The notes under the pieces are model-generated. The model was not told the origin of the DNA. It did not search any database and saw nothing but the letters and a program-made list of their open reading frames with translations. The translations under genes were made by a program, and so were the position numbers. From Rhodopirellula maiorica SM1 (GTDB lineage Bacteria; Planctomycetota; Planctomycetia; Pirellulales; Pirellulaceae): 36,534 nucleotides of DNA. The stretch spans positions 1 through 36,534 of the forward strand of contig NZ_ANOG01000738.1 of NCBI RefSeq assembly GCF_000346295.1, given 5' to 3'. Below are positions 1 to 8,300 of the stretch, in pieces. Each line of letters starts with the position of its first letter. The first letter of the stretch is position 1.

Positions 1-755
1 ATCGATCTTCGTCGACGAAGTTGAAAAACCTCAACGAGGTCATCAACTCGGGAGGTTCGGTTGCCCCGTTCCGCGATGGAGCCAAGGACACCGACGAATC
101 AGGCTTGGTTGGGGTTCGAGTGGAACTTCGCACCGCAGCGGGTGAACTTGTTGCAACAGCCTTCACCGACATGGACGGTAGCTATCGATTCACCGGCGTC
201 CCACAAGGATCGTACCTGCTTCACTTCGGCGTCTCGACAGCGAACACCTTCTTGTCGGGAACCAATCAAATCCCCGTCTCGGTCGGTGCTAGCGGAAGCA
301 CGGTCGCTGCGGCTAACCTGCCCGTCCTTGGGTTGTCGGCATCGATGTCCAACCTGGACATTTTGGCGTCGAGTTACTTGCGAGGCAACACCGATGCAGC
401 CAGTGCGTCCAATAACGGACGACGTGGTGGTTCGGTCGCCCTCGATTCCTCGGGTAACCAAATCTTCTTTATGGCTGCCGAAGGCTTTGACAACGTCGAC
501 TACAGCGAATTGTTGCTCAACGATGCTCAAGACGCAGCGATTTTGACGATTGTCGATGGAACCGAAATCAAAACGGCTCTGTTGGACGAAAACGACTTTG
601 TCATCAGTCGCGATGGTACGGCACTGCAGTTCTTTGGCGGAATCGAAGAGCTTGGCTTTGTCAGCACCTCGAATCCACTGAACTCGCAAGGCTTTAGCCA
701 AGCGGCGATTGATGCCTTGTTCAGTCGAGCAGCGGGAATTGCAAATAGCAACTAG
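1..755 (+). CDS. Secreted Cna_B/SdrD-like repeat protein, C-terminal part (5' end outside window)
   Basis: The frame is open from the first bases of the window (an RSSSTK reading precedes the first possible TTG at 21), so this is the 3' end of a longer gene. Near its start it carries one carboxypeptidase-regulatory/Cna_B-like beta-sandwich: RDGAKDTDESGLVGVRVEL, then TDMDGSYRFTGVPQGSYLL, the typical 'G..V.L....G......T..DG.Y.F..VP.G.Y' pattern of SdrD B-like domains. About 150 residues follow that I do not recognise, rich in Ser, Asn and Asp, containing a stretch ending DGTEIKTALLDENDF. Proteins of this kind are extracellular adhesins or matrix proteins; in planctomycetes they often are very long. 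No LPXTG motif or membrane anchor is visible at the C-terminus, which ends IANSN. Function beyond extracellular structural role is not inferable. A strong terminator follows at 786-820. Confidence 0.7.
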   Translation, partial: RSSSTKLKNLNEVINSGGSVAPFRDGAKDTDESGLVGVRVELRTAAGELVATAFTDMDGSYRFTGVPQGSYLLHFGVSTANTFLSGTNQIPVSVGASGSTVAAANLPVLGLSASMSNLDILASSYLRGNTDAASASNNGRRGGSVALDSSGNQIFFMAAEGFDNVDYSELLLNDAQDAAILTIVDGTEIKTALLDENDFVISRDGTALQFFGGIEELGFVSTSNPLNSQGFSQAAIDALFSRAAGIANSN

Positions 756-785
756 CCGATATCGCCCGAGTTATCACTCTGACAG

Positions 786-820
786 AAGCCCTGATTGGTT
801 CCATCCGATCAGGGCTTTTG
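786..820 (+). terminator. Rho-independent terminator after the Cna_B-like gene
   Basis: A perfect 10-bp inverted repeat, AAGCCCTGAT at 786-795 and ATCAGGGCTT at 808-817, encloses a 12-nt loop and runs into a short T-rich stretch (GGGCTTTTGTCGTTT). It lies 31 nt past the stop codon of the first gene. Confidence 0.8.
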
Positions 821-858
821 TCGTTTAGGGCTTTTGTCGTTTAGGGCTTTTGTCGTTT
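811..858 (+). repeat. Three perfect 16-bp tandem repeats
   Basis: AGGGCTTTTGTCGTTT occurs three times back to back (811-826, 827-842, 843-858) with no mismatch. The first copy is the 3' arm and T-tract of the terminator, so the duplication has copied half of the terminator hairpin twice. Confidence 0.95.
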
Positions 859-1020
859 TCACAAGCGGAACCACTGCAGTCCCCCCGCATGAATATCTGA
901 GTTGTGGTAAAACCGGAACACAGCGGAATCATCCAATGTTTTCCCGGCGACTCCAATAAGTGCGCGGTCGCCGAGAGGTTTTCTATTCCACCGAGAAACC
1001 TAATTGTTGCGACGACAATC

Positions 1021-1656
1021 ATGCCTGACCACGACGACGCCAATCCATTCGCCCGCCCTGCCACTCGCGACCAAACGAGCACTGTCAGCGCCCCGCAGAT
1101 CACCAACCCCTATGTCCCCACGTCGCAAGTTGGGCCGACTGCGACCGTGATTGGCGACGATGTCGAATCGATGCGGCGTTACTACCTCAGCCATGAAGCC
1201 GCTGTAAAATCCATCGGCATCCTCTATATGCTTGGGGCGATATTCATGGTGCCGATTGGTTTGTTCATCATGCTCGCACCGGTGATGCCCGGCGAGGAAG
1301 CAATTGGTATCAAGATCGCGATGAGAGCGATAGGGTTTCTCTACTTTTCATTGGGACTGCTTCAAGGCTTTACTGCTGTGGGCCTGCGTAAACTGCGTCC
1401 TTGGGCTAGGATCGTGGCGACGGTTTTTAGCGTGCTCGGATTATTGGCCTTCCCGCTTGGCACGCTGATCTCGGCATACATCCTGTACTTGCTGTTGAGC
1501 GAGAAAGGAAAAATGGTGTTTTCGCCGGGCTACGAACAAGTGATGGCGCAAACGCCTCATATTAAGTACAAGACATCGATCATTGTTTGGATCTTCTTGG
1601 GTCTACTGGTTGCCTTGGTTACATTTGCCATTGTGGTTGCAGTCGTGGGTGGATAA
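1021..1656 (+). CDS. Small four-helix membrane protein with NPF/NPY cytoplasmic tail
   Basis: I start at the ATG at 1021 (211 aa) rather than at the in-frame GTG at 904, because the first 39 codons of the longer form look non-coding. The first 60 residues are hydrophilic and rich in Pro, Thr and Asp (DDANPFARPATRDQ, then QITNPYVPTSQ). Four hydrophobic stretches follow: ILYMLGAIFMVPIGLFIML, a GFLYFSLGLLQGFTAVGL region, a VFSVLGLLAFPLGTLISAYI region and a C-terminal IIVWIFLGLLVALVTFAIVV helix. A 'GLRKLRPWARI' loop separates helices two and three and a 'SEKGKMVFSPGYEQV' loop precedes the last. The layout resembles small DUF-type planctomycete membrane proteins of unknown function. No enzyme motif is visible. 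It stands alone between a terminator and an unknown gene. Confidence 0.7.
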   Translation: MPDHDDANPFARPATRDQTSTVSAPQITNPYVPTSQVGPTATVIGDDVESMRRYYLSHEAAVKSIGILYMLGAIFMVPIGLFIMLAPVMPGEEAIGIKIAMRAIGFLYFSLGLLQGFTAVGLRKLRPWARIVATVFSVLGLLAFPLGTLISAYILYLLLSEKGKMVFSPGYEQVMAQTPHIKYKTSIIVWIFLGLLVALVTFAIVVAVVGG

Positions 1657-1716
1657 TCACAACCAATACACCCAGGAAATCAATCATTTTTGCCAATCGC
1701 GTCTGAACGCCACGCG

Positions 1717-2151
1717 ATGTTTTCGATTCAGTCTCAGGGACACTTCATCGGCATGCATACGATTCGACTTCGCTACCCTTGGACTAAGCAGCGACATCAG
1801 GACGAGAGTGATGCGAGCCGGGTCAACGTTCCCGAGCGTGACGAGGACGTTGCCGATGACGAATCGCCCTGCGCGACCACATACACTCGCAATTTCAATC
1901 GTCCCACGGGAATCGAATCGGATGACCGCGTGTGGCTGCGAATCACCCGCTGGCAAGGTACGCTGGTGTCGCTCCGAATCAACGGTCAACCGCAACCGAT
2001 CGGTACGCCGCCGCTGGAGATTGAACTTTCAAAACAATGGGCTCCGCACAACCAAATTGAAATCCAAATCGATCCTGCCGGCGGAAATCCGGTTCGGTTT
2101 GATGGCGATGTAACGCTGGAAATCCAAACGGGTGATGACGCAGTGGCGTAA
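1717..2151 (+). CDS. Hypothetical protein, possible beta-sandwich
   Basis: A 144-aa reading frame from the ATG at 1717; an in-frame TTG at 1690 would add nine residues. I do not recognise the family. The middle (about residues 35-65) is acidic and probably disordered. The C-terminal 80 residues alternate hydrophobic and polar positions (RVWLRITRWQGTLVSLRING, then LEIELSKQWAPHNQIEIQID and VRFDGDVTLEIQTG), which looks like a beta-sandwich of the kind found in glycoside hydrolase family 2 sugar-binding modules, with 'hNQIEIQId' at the place of the usual 'G.N.l.v.v'. That similarity is weak and only suggests a fold. There is no signal peptide. It follows the membrane protein gene by about 60 nt and may be cotranscribed with it. 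Confidence 0.55.
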   Translation: MFSIQSQGHFIGMHTIRLRYPWTKQRHQDESDASRVNVPERDEDVADDESPCATTYTRNFNRPTGIESDDRVWLRITRWQGTLVSLRINGQPQPIGTPPLEIELSKQWAPHNQIEIQIDPAGGNPVRFDGDVTLEIQTGDDAVA

Positions 2152-2224
2152 TTCGCTATGGTGTCGTGGGTGACATCCCATTGGTCTCTTCACACTGAAT
2201 CAGCATCGCGGATAACTTACCGAA

Positions 2225-3049
2225 GTGAACATCACGAATAAATCGCCCGTGGCATTGGTCACAGGAAGCTCGGGAGGATTAGGCCTTGCGATCGCGAGGA
2301 CCTTTTTGGAGGCCGGATACCGCGTGGTGATCACGGGACGCGACGTGTCGCGTCTCGATGCTGCGAAAGCTTCGCTTGGTCGCGATTCCTACGTCGCCAT
2401 CGCTTGCGGTGACGTATCAGAACCACAGGGTGCAGCGGATGCAGTTCAAACTGCGGTGTCACAGTTCGGTCGGCTTGACGTGCTGGTGAATTGCGTCGGG
2501 ACGAGCGATCGAGGTCTCGCCGAAAACTTGACTCTCGAGCGGCTTGATGAACTGATCCGTCAAAATGTTCACACCGCCCTGCTCTGCTCGGTCGCTGCGA
2601 TTCCTCAGCTTGAAATCGATCAAGGGGTCATCGTCAACATCGGCTCGCTCGCCTCTAAGGTTGGCGCCCGCTATTTAGGCGGCTACGTTGCCGCGAAGCA
2701 TGCGTTGGCGGGACTGACTCAACAGATGCGGCTCGAGTTAAAGCCACGTGGGATCCACGTGGGGTTGGTTAATCCAGGGCCGATACGACGCGACGACGCA
2801 GGATCACGTTATCAATCACGTGTGGAAGAAGACGCGAACGTGCCTGCCGCGGCAGCCAAACCCGGTGGCGGAACCAAAATCAAAGGTTTGCCTCCCGAGT
2901 CCGTTGCCAATGCGGTGCTACATTGTGTCCGCTATCGTCGTCCCGACTTGGTGTTGCCGCGTTATTTGCGGTTACTGATCGCGGTGGGACACATTTCGCC
3001 GCGGTTAGGGGATTGGCTACTGCTGAAATTCACGTCATCCAAAGGATGA
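2225..3049 (+). CDS. Short-chain dehydrogenase/reductase (SDR)
   Basis: A 274-aa classical SDR that would reduce or oxidise a carbonyl/hydroxyl group with NAD(P)H in the cytoplasm. The GTG at 2225 is the start, placing the nucleotide-binding TGSSGGLG motif at residues 13-20. R40-D41 after the second strand ('ITGRD') favours NADP(H). The structural NCVG motif is at 89-92, N114 in 'RQNVH' and the catalytic Ser141, Tyr154 and Lys158 (YVAAK) are all present. A PG motif (NPGPI) follows. The C-terminal 60 residues hold a 'PPESVANAVLHCVRYRRPDLVLP' segment (quoted in part: PESVANAVLHCVRYRRP) typical of SDRs of the DltE/ketoacyl-reductase-like group that ends in a hydrophobic patch. The substrate cannot be told. 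It is convergent with the ROK kinase gene. Confidence 0.88.
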   Translation: MNITNKSPVALVTGSSGGLGLAIARTFLEAGYRVVITGRDVSRLDAAKASLGRDSYVAIACGDVSEPQGAADAVQTAVSQFGRLDVLVNCVGTSDRGLAENLTLERLDELIRQNVHTALLCSVAAIPQLEIDQGVIVNIGSLASKVGARYLGGYVAAKHALAGLTQQMRLELKPRGIHVGLVNPGPIRRDDAGSRYQSRVEEDANVPAAAAKPGGGTKIKGLPPESVANAVLHCVRYRRPDLVLPRYLRLLIAVGHISPRLGDWLLLKFTSSKG

Positions 3050-3064
3050 ATGCAGAGGTTAAAG

Positions 3065-3084
3065 CCCTGTTTATATAAAACGGG
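3065..3084. terminator. Weak bidirectional hairpin between convergent genes
   Basis: CCC-(T)-GTTT and AAACGGG form a 7-bp stem with one bulged T and a 5-nt ATATA loop, in the 64-nt space between the convergent SDR and ROK genes. There is no clear T-tract, so termination is an inference from position. Confidence 0.35.
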
Positions 3085-3113
3085 ATGACTTGAAACCGAA
3101 CAAGGTTGTGTGA

Positions 3114-4103
3114 TCAATCTTTTTGCGACGTTTGTTGCCGTTTTGCCCAGGCGGCAGCGCCCATCGCCCCGGCGTCATCGCCCAGCGTCGCGGCCACCAC
3201 GTCAAAAGTATCTTTGTAAACGGGCATCACGTTTTCACGTGCCGATTTCTTGACTGCTTTGACGATCAGATCTTCCATCGCTTCGACCATTCCGCCACCC
3301 AAAACAATTTTATCGGGTGACAAGATGTGAACGACATTGGCGACCGCGATTCCGATACTGTTGGCCGCCTCTTCGACGAGCTTCCGAATGATTTCGTCTC
3401 CCTTGGCGATCGCGTCGGCTAACGCCCCACTGCGAATCTCGCTCAAATCGGTCCCTGCACTTTTTAGCAGGTTTGGAGCATCACCGCGAAACGCCGCCTT
3501 CGCCGCTTCGGCTGCGACCGTCAACCGACTCGCCTCGGCTTCAAGCGTCCCCGAGATCGCCGAACCCGAGGTACGCGTATTGGACGAAATCCGGGTGTGT
3601 CCGATTTCCATGCAAGAAAAATTGGCGCCTTGCAGGATGTTGTCTTCATAAACGCAACCGCCCCCCACGCCGGTCCCGGGAAAAATGCCAACGACACAGC
3701 GAGCTTTTTGGGCGGCGCCAAATTGGTACTCGCCATACACTCCCGCATCGACATCATTCATGACGGTGACGTCACAGCCAAATCGCTTCTTCAGAAACCC
3801 TGCGACATCAACATTATCCCAGCCCAAATTCGGAGTGGTCAGAATGCGACCTTTGGCAAGATCGATTGGTCCAGGACAACCGATCCCAATACCGGCAATC
3901 TGCTCTTGGGTCAGCTCGTTCTCGTTCAACAATCGATCGATTGTCGACGCAATCCGTTCGATTCCGCTATCGGAACCTTCGCGTCCCCGTGTTTTGCGTC
4001 TTCGGCGCCCGATCACCTTCCATTTTTCGTCGTAGGCAATCGCCAACATCTTTGTGCCACCAAGATCGAAACCAATCCAAATATTTTTTTCAGACGATGA
4101 CAT
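3114..4103 (-). CDS. ROK-family sugar kinase (glucokinase-like) lacking the zinc cysteines
   Basis: A 329-aa ROK protein started at the ATG at 4103; the in-frame TTG at 4154 would add 17 unlikely residues. ROK kinases phosphorylate glucose, fructose, N-acetylmannosamine or related sugars with ATP. The N-terminal phosphate motif DLGGTK (residues 13-18), the 'GIGCPGPID' motif, the catalytic Asp in 'VMNDVDAGVYGEY', the 'PGTGVGGG' loop and a late 'IVLGGGMVEA' adenosine motif are all seen. The family's zinc site is EIGHx(n)CxCGxxGCxE; here the EIGH histidine is kept, but the aligned stretch reads TSGSAISGTLEAEAS, so the three cysteines are Ser, Ser and Thr. No helix-turn-helix precedes it, so this is a kinase and not a ROK repressor. 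Substrate is unknown; glucokinase is the usual annotation. Confidence 0.85.
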   Translation of the reverse strand: MSSSEKNIWIGFDLGGTKMLAIAYDEKWKVIGRRRRKTRGREGSDSGIERIASTIDRLLNENELTQEQIAGIGIGCPGPIDLAKGRILTTPNLGWDNVDVAGFLKKRFGCDVTVMNDVDAGVYGEYQFGAAQKARCVVGIFPGTGVGGGCVYEDNILQGANFSCMEIGHTRISSNTRTSGSAISGTLEAEASRLTVAAEAAKAAFRGDAPNLLKSAGTDLSEIRSGALADAIAKGDEIIRKLVEEAANSIGIAVANVVHILSPDKIVLGGGMVEAMEDLIVKAVKKSARENVMPVYKDTFDVVAATLGDDAGAMGAAAWAKRQQTSQKD

Positions 4104-4414
4104 GGATGTTTCAACTAAACACGAGGAATCGAAATTCGATTGATGGAACGACAAAAACGTAGATTCTCAGTACAAAATAAGAACGAAACCTAACCGCACA
4201 ATCAACCCGCCTTCGGTTGGACGTCGCTGGCTTCGGAGCTCCGTACCTCTAATGCTTAGATTGCTGCCGTAGCGTTCGAATGAGTCGATCCGCGACCAAT
4301 CAATTCTTTCTCCCCCGGGGCCGACAATCGCTGCGATTTTCCCTGAAACCGCCGCGACACTGAGACCATCGGTTTGTAGAATTCGGTCGACTTCTTTTCC
4401 CCTTGAGAGTTCTA
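4104..4414. promoter_or_regulatory. Divergent intergenic region with a 15-bp palindrome
   Basis: These 311 bases separate the ROK kinase (minus) from the decarboxylase (plus) and must hold both promoters. The clearest element is the palindrome AATCGAA-A-TTCGATT at 4127-4141, 24 nt upstream of the kinase ATG, a good size and place for an operator. I could not pick convincing -35/-10 pairs, and no gene or further repeat is visible. Confidence 0.4.
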
Positions 4415-6670
4415 ATGAAATTTCGCTTCCCCGTTCTGATCATTGACGAAGACTTTCGTTCTGAAAATACTTCCGGTCTTGGCATCCGCGCACTCGCCGA
4501 GGCGATGGAGGGTGAAGGTGCCGAGGTGATCGGAGCGACCAGCTATGGCGATCTGTCCCAATTCGCCCAGCAACAATCACGTGCTTCGGCGTTTATTTTG
4601 TCGATCGATGACGAAGAATTTTTGACACCGGACACCGAAGAATCCGCGATCGCCAATCTTCGCGACTTCATTCAAGAGATCCGATTCAAGAACAACGACA
4701 TCCCGATCTTTTTATACGGCGAGACGCGAACTTCTAGCCATATTCCGAATGACATCCTGCGCGAACTGCATGGGTTCATTCATATGTTCGAGGACACTCC
4801 CGAGTTTGTCGCCCGGCACATTCTTCGCGAGGCTCGATCGTACACCGATGGCCTAGCGCCACCGTTTTTCCGTGCTTTGGTTCAATACGCCAACGATGGA
4901 TCGTATTCGTGGCATTGTCCTGGCCACTCCGGTGGCGTGGCCTTTCTAAAAAGTCCTGTCGGGCAAATGTTTCACCAATTCTTTGGCGAAAACATGCTCC
5001 GCGCGGACGTCTGTAATGCCGTCGAAGAACTAGGCCAACTGCTCGACCACACCGGTCCCGTGTCTGCATCGGAGCACAATGCGGCGAGAATCTTTAACGC
5101 TGACCATTGCTTTTTTGTCACCAACGGGACGTCGACATCTAACAAGATGGTTTGGCACTCGACAGTCGCGTCGGGCGATATCGTGGTGGTTGACCGCAAT
5201 TGTCACAAATCGATTTTGCACGCGATCATCATGACCGGTGCTGTCCCTGTTTTCTTGCGTCCCACACGCAACAACCTGGGTTTGATCGGGCCCATCCCGC
5301 TGGATGAATTCCGTCCGGAAAACATTCAAAAGAAAATCGACGCGAATCCGTTTGCTCGTGAAGCCCAAGCCAAACATCCCGATCGCAAACCTCGTATTTT
5401 GACGATCACGCAGAGCACCTATGATGGCGTGGTCTACAACGTCGAGATGCTCAAAGAGCTGCTCGACGGTCAAATCGACACGTTGCATTTTGATGAAGCT
5501 TGGCTGCCGCATGCGGCATTCCATGATTTTTACCACAACATGCATGCGCTCGGACGCGATCGGCCTCGATGTAAGGAAGCGATGGTCTTTGCCACCCATT
5601 CGACTCACAAGCTGTTGGCGGGTCTGTCGCAAGCCTCTCAAATCTTGGTCAAGGAATCTGAGACTCAGAAGCTTGACCGGCACATTTTTAACGAAGCTTA
5701 TTTGATGCACTCATCGACATCGCCTCAATACGCCATTATCGCGTCGTGCGACGTCGCCGCCGCGATGATGGAACCGCCTGGCGGGACCGCGTTGGTCGAA
5801 GAATCGATTGCCGAAGCATTAAATTTCCGTCGTGCGATGCGCAAGGTCGACGCCGAGTGGGGCGATGATTGGTGGTTCCAAGTCTGGGGGCCTGATGAAA
5901 TCGTCGACGATGGCATCGGCACGCAAGAGGATTGGATCCTGCATCCGGACGACAATTGGCACGGCTTTGGCAATCTGGCCGCCGGTTTCAACATGCTTGA
6001 CCCGATCAAGGCGACCGTGGTCACACCGGGACTAAGCGTCAATGGCGAGTTTGCTGAAACGGGCATCCCCGCTTCGATCGTGACACGTTACTTGGCCGAA
6101 CATGGCGTCGTCGTCGAAAAAACGGGCCTGTATTCGTTCTTTATCATGTTCACGATTGGGATCACCAAAGGACGTTGGAATACGCTGTTAAGCGCGTTGC
6201 AACAGTTCAAAGACGATTACGACAAGAACTTGCCGATGTGGAAGATTTTACCTGAATTTTGTCAGGCCTTTCCAAGCTACGAGCAAACCGGGCTAAAGAA
6301 TCTTTGTCAACAAATCCACGACGCGTACAAAACGCATGACATCGCTCGAGTGACGACGGAGATGTATTTGTCACCGATGCAACCGGCGATGAAACCATCG
6401 GACGCCTATGCGATGATGACGCACCGGGAAATCGATCGTGTGGAAATCGACGAGCTCGAAGGACGTGCGACCGCCGTGCTGTTGACGCCGTATCCGCCAG
6501 GCATTCCGCTGCTCATTCCAGGAGAACGATTCAACAAGACGATCGTCAAATACTTGCAATTTGCCCGTGATTTCAACAACAAATTCCCTGGATTTCATAC
6601 CGATATCCATGGATTAGTCGAAGAAAATATCGACGGAACACGCAAATACTACGTGGATTGTGTACGGTAG
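4415..6670 (+). CDS. Orn/Lys/Arg decarboxylase, PLP fold-type I (AdiA/SpeF/CadA family)
   Basis: A 751-aa PLP-dependent basic amino-acid decarboxylase, close to the usual 710-760 aa of the inducible bacterial enzymes. It releases CO2 from arginine, lysine or ornithine and yields agmatine, cadaverine or putrescine. The ATG at 4415 fits the family start (KFRFPVLIIDEDF); the TTG at 4403 is less likely. Residues 1-130 form the receiver-like wing domain. The PLP domain holds WHCPGHSGGVAFLKSPVG, the 'GPVSASEHNAARIF' and 'FFVTNGTSTSNKMV' cofactor motifs, the cofactor Asp in 'HFDEAWLPHAAFH', and the Schiff-base Lys399 in 'THSTHKLLAGLSQAS'. The C-terminal domain has 'TPYPPGIPLLIPGE'. Substrate cannot be assigned from motifs by eye. 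A transporter gene starts 49 nt downstream, but it belongs to the Nramp fold and is not a recognised amino acid/amine antiporter. Confidence 0.92.
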   Translation: MKFRFPVLIIDEDFRSENTSGLGIRALAEAMEGEGAEVIGATSYGDLSQFAQQQSRASAFILSIDDEEFLTPDTEESAIANLRDFIQEIRFKNNDIPIFLYGETRTSSHIPNDILRELHGFIHMFEDTPEFVARHILREARSYTDGLAPPFFRALVQYANDGSYSWHCPGHSGGVAFLKSPVGQMFHQFFGENMLRADVCNAVEELGQLLDHTGPVSASEHNAARIFNADHCFFVTNGTSTSNKMVWHSTVASGDIVVVDRNCHKSILHAIIMTGAVPVFLRPTRNNLGLIGPIPLDEFRPENIQKKIDANPFAREAQAKHPDRKPRILTITQSTYDGVVYNVEMLKELLDGQIDTLHFDEAWLPHAAFHDFYHNMHALGRDRPRCKEAMVFATHSTHKLLAGLSQASQILVKESETQKLDRHIFNEAYLMHSSTSPQYAIIASCDVAAAMMEPPGGTALVEESIAEALNFRRAMRKVDAEWGDDWWFQVWGPDEIVDDGIGTQEDWILHPDDNWHGFGNLAAGFNMLDPIKATVVTPGLSVNGEFAETGIPASIVTRYLAEHGVVVEKTGLYSFFIMFTIGITKGRWNTLLSALQQFKDDYDKNLPMWKILPEFCQAFPSYEQTGLKNLCQQIHDAYKTHDIARVTTEMYLSPMQPAMKPSDAYAMMTHREIDRVEIDELEGRATAVLLTPYPPGIPLLIPGERFNKTIVKYLQFARDFNNKFPGFHTDIHGLVEENIDGTRKYYVDCVR

Positions 6671-6719
6671 CGGGGTAAAAAATGCGTTCCCCTCCCCTGC
6701 GACTGTAGAAAATCCCCGA

Positions 6720-8300
6720 ATGACCGAATCAGCGGAAGCGAGCGGTGCGAAGCCACCGTGTTCGACAGTAGATCCCCCAACGCGATGGCTTTCAATTATC
6801 CGTTGTATCGGCCCGGGACTGATCGTCGCCGGATCGATCGTTGGCAGCGGCGAACTGATTGCGACTACCAAAACCGGCGCCGAAGCAGGATTCAGTCTGC
6901 TGTGGTTGATCATCCTTGGCTGCGTCGTCAAAGTGTTCGCCCAAATCGAATTTGGCCGCTACGCGATCGTCAGCGGCAAAACGACACTCCGCGCACTCGA
7001 CGAAGTGCCGGGACCACGCATCCGTGGCCGCGGCAATTGGTTGGTCTGGTACTGGGTGTTGATGTGGATCGCCAGCATCAGTCAACTTGGCGGTATCGTC
7101 GGCGGAGTGGGACAATCCTTGGCGATCAGTGTGCCGTTGACGGAGCGAGGATCGGAGTACAACGAAATCGCGGACGCTGAAACGCTGCTTCAGTTCCAAC
7201 GCTACGCACCCGATGACGTCACAGTCGATGTGACGGCCGCCGAACAACAGATCGCAACAAGCAAACAAACGTACCGCGAACGACACCAGGACACGACCCT
7301 CGACGGAGGCATTTCGGCTCCGAACGATGCGGCGATCTGGGCGATCGTTGTCGCGTTAATCACCAGCGTGGTGTTGTGGGTCGGCCGCTACGGATTGATT
7401 CAATCGCTTTCGACCATTCTGGTGGCGTCGTTCACCTTGCTGACGATCATGAATCTATTCTTTTTGCAAGACCAACCTGATTTCCGAGTTAGTCTTTCCG
7501 AATTTTTCAGCGGACTACAGTTTCGTCTACCTGCTACCAATGGCGAGAATGTAAGCGAAACCGCTCGTCCGATTGGGACCGCACTTGCCACCTTCGGAAT
7601 CATTGGCGTGGGGGCCGCCGAGCTTGTCGTCTATCCCTATTGGTGTCTCGAAAAAGGCTATGCACGCTTCGTAGGCCGCGACGATGGATCGCCCGAATGG
7701 TTGCAACGTGCATCGGGTTGGATGCGTGTGATGCGAGTGGACGCTTGGGGAGCGATGGTCGTCTACACCTTTTCGACGGTCATCTTCTATCTGCTTGGTG
7801 CGGCGATCCTGCACCGCGTGGGACTGAACCCCGAAAAGGACAACATGGTTCGCACGTTGGCGGTGATGTTCGTTCCGGTGTTTTCCCAATGGGCATCGGC
7901 TGTCTTTTTGTTTGGCGCCTTTGCGGTGCTCTACTCGACTTACTTTGTCGCAAACGCCAGCCACGCACGAACATTTTCGGACGCGATGTGCGTGGTCGGA
8001 CTGATCGGCGACGACCCGCAAACCCGAGAAAAATGGATCCGCTGGCTCAGCGGGGCGTTCCCTCTATTGTGTCTGCTGGTTTACTTGGCATTCCCCGCGC
8101 CTGCGCAATTGGTATTACTAAGCGGTGTGGCTCAAGGCGTGATGCTGCCGATGTTGGCGGGTGCGGCCTTGTATTTTCGCTACCATCGCTCTCGAGCAGA
8201 ACTGACGCCTGGAATCCTTTGGGACATCATGCTGTGGCTCTCCGCGGCGGCAATGTTGGTCACAGGCACATGGACTGTCGCTGAAAAATTTCTTGGCTAA
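6720..8300 (+). CDS. Nramp-fold transporter with altered metal-site motifs
   Basis: A 526-aa integral membrane protein, started at the ATG at 6720 (a GTG at 6660 would overlap the decarboxylase by 11 nt). The first helix, 'GPGLIVAGSIVGSGELIATT' (split here as GPGLIVAGS and GSGELIATT), has the Nramp GPG entry, but the metal-binding DPGN is GSGE. In the helix equivalent to TM6 the usual MPHN is replaced: it reads IIGVGAAELVVYPYW. About ten hydrophobic helices are visible (for example WVLMWIASISQLGGIVGG, WAIVVALITSVVLWVG, LLCLLVYLAFPAPAQLVLL). A soluble insert of roughly 65 residues lies between helices three and four. Planctomycetes carry several divergent Nramp-like proteins annotated as metal transporters; whether this one moves a divalent metal is doubtful given the motif loss. 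It sits between the decarboxylase and the methyltransferase, and overlaps the latter by 8 nt. Confidence 0.8.
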   Translation: MTESAEASGAKPPCSTVDPPTRWLSIIRCIGPGLIVAGSIVGSGELIATTKTGAEAGFSLLWLIILGCVVKVFAQIEFGRYAIVSGKTTLRALDEVPGPRIRGRGNWLVWYWVLMWIASISQLGGIVGGVGQSLAISVPLTERGSEYNEIADAETLLQFQRYAPDDVTVDVTAAEQQIATSKQTYRERHQDTTLDGGISAPNDAAIWAIVVALITSVVLWVGRYGLIQSLSTILVASFTLLTIMNLFFLQDQPDFRVSLSEFFSGLQFRLPATNGENVSETARPIGTALATFGIIGVGAAELVVYPYWCLEKGYARFVGRDDGSPEWLQRASGWMRVMRVDAWGAMVVYTFSTVIFYLLGAAILHRVGLNPEKDNMVRTLAVMFVPVFSQWASAVFLFGAFAVLYSTYFVANASHARTFSDAMCVVGLIGDDPQTREKWIRWLSGAFPLLCLLVYLAFPAPAQLVLLSGVAQGVMLPMLAGAALYFRYHRSRAELTPGILWDIMLWLSAAAMLVTGTWTVAEKFLG

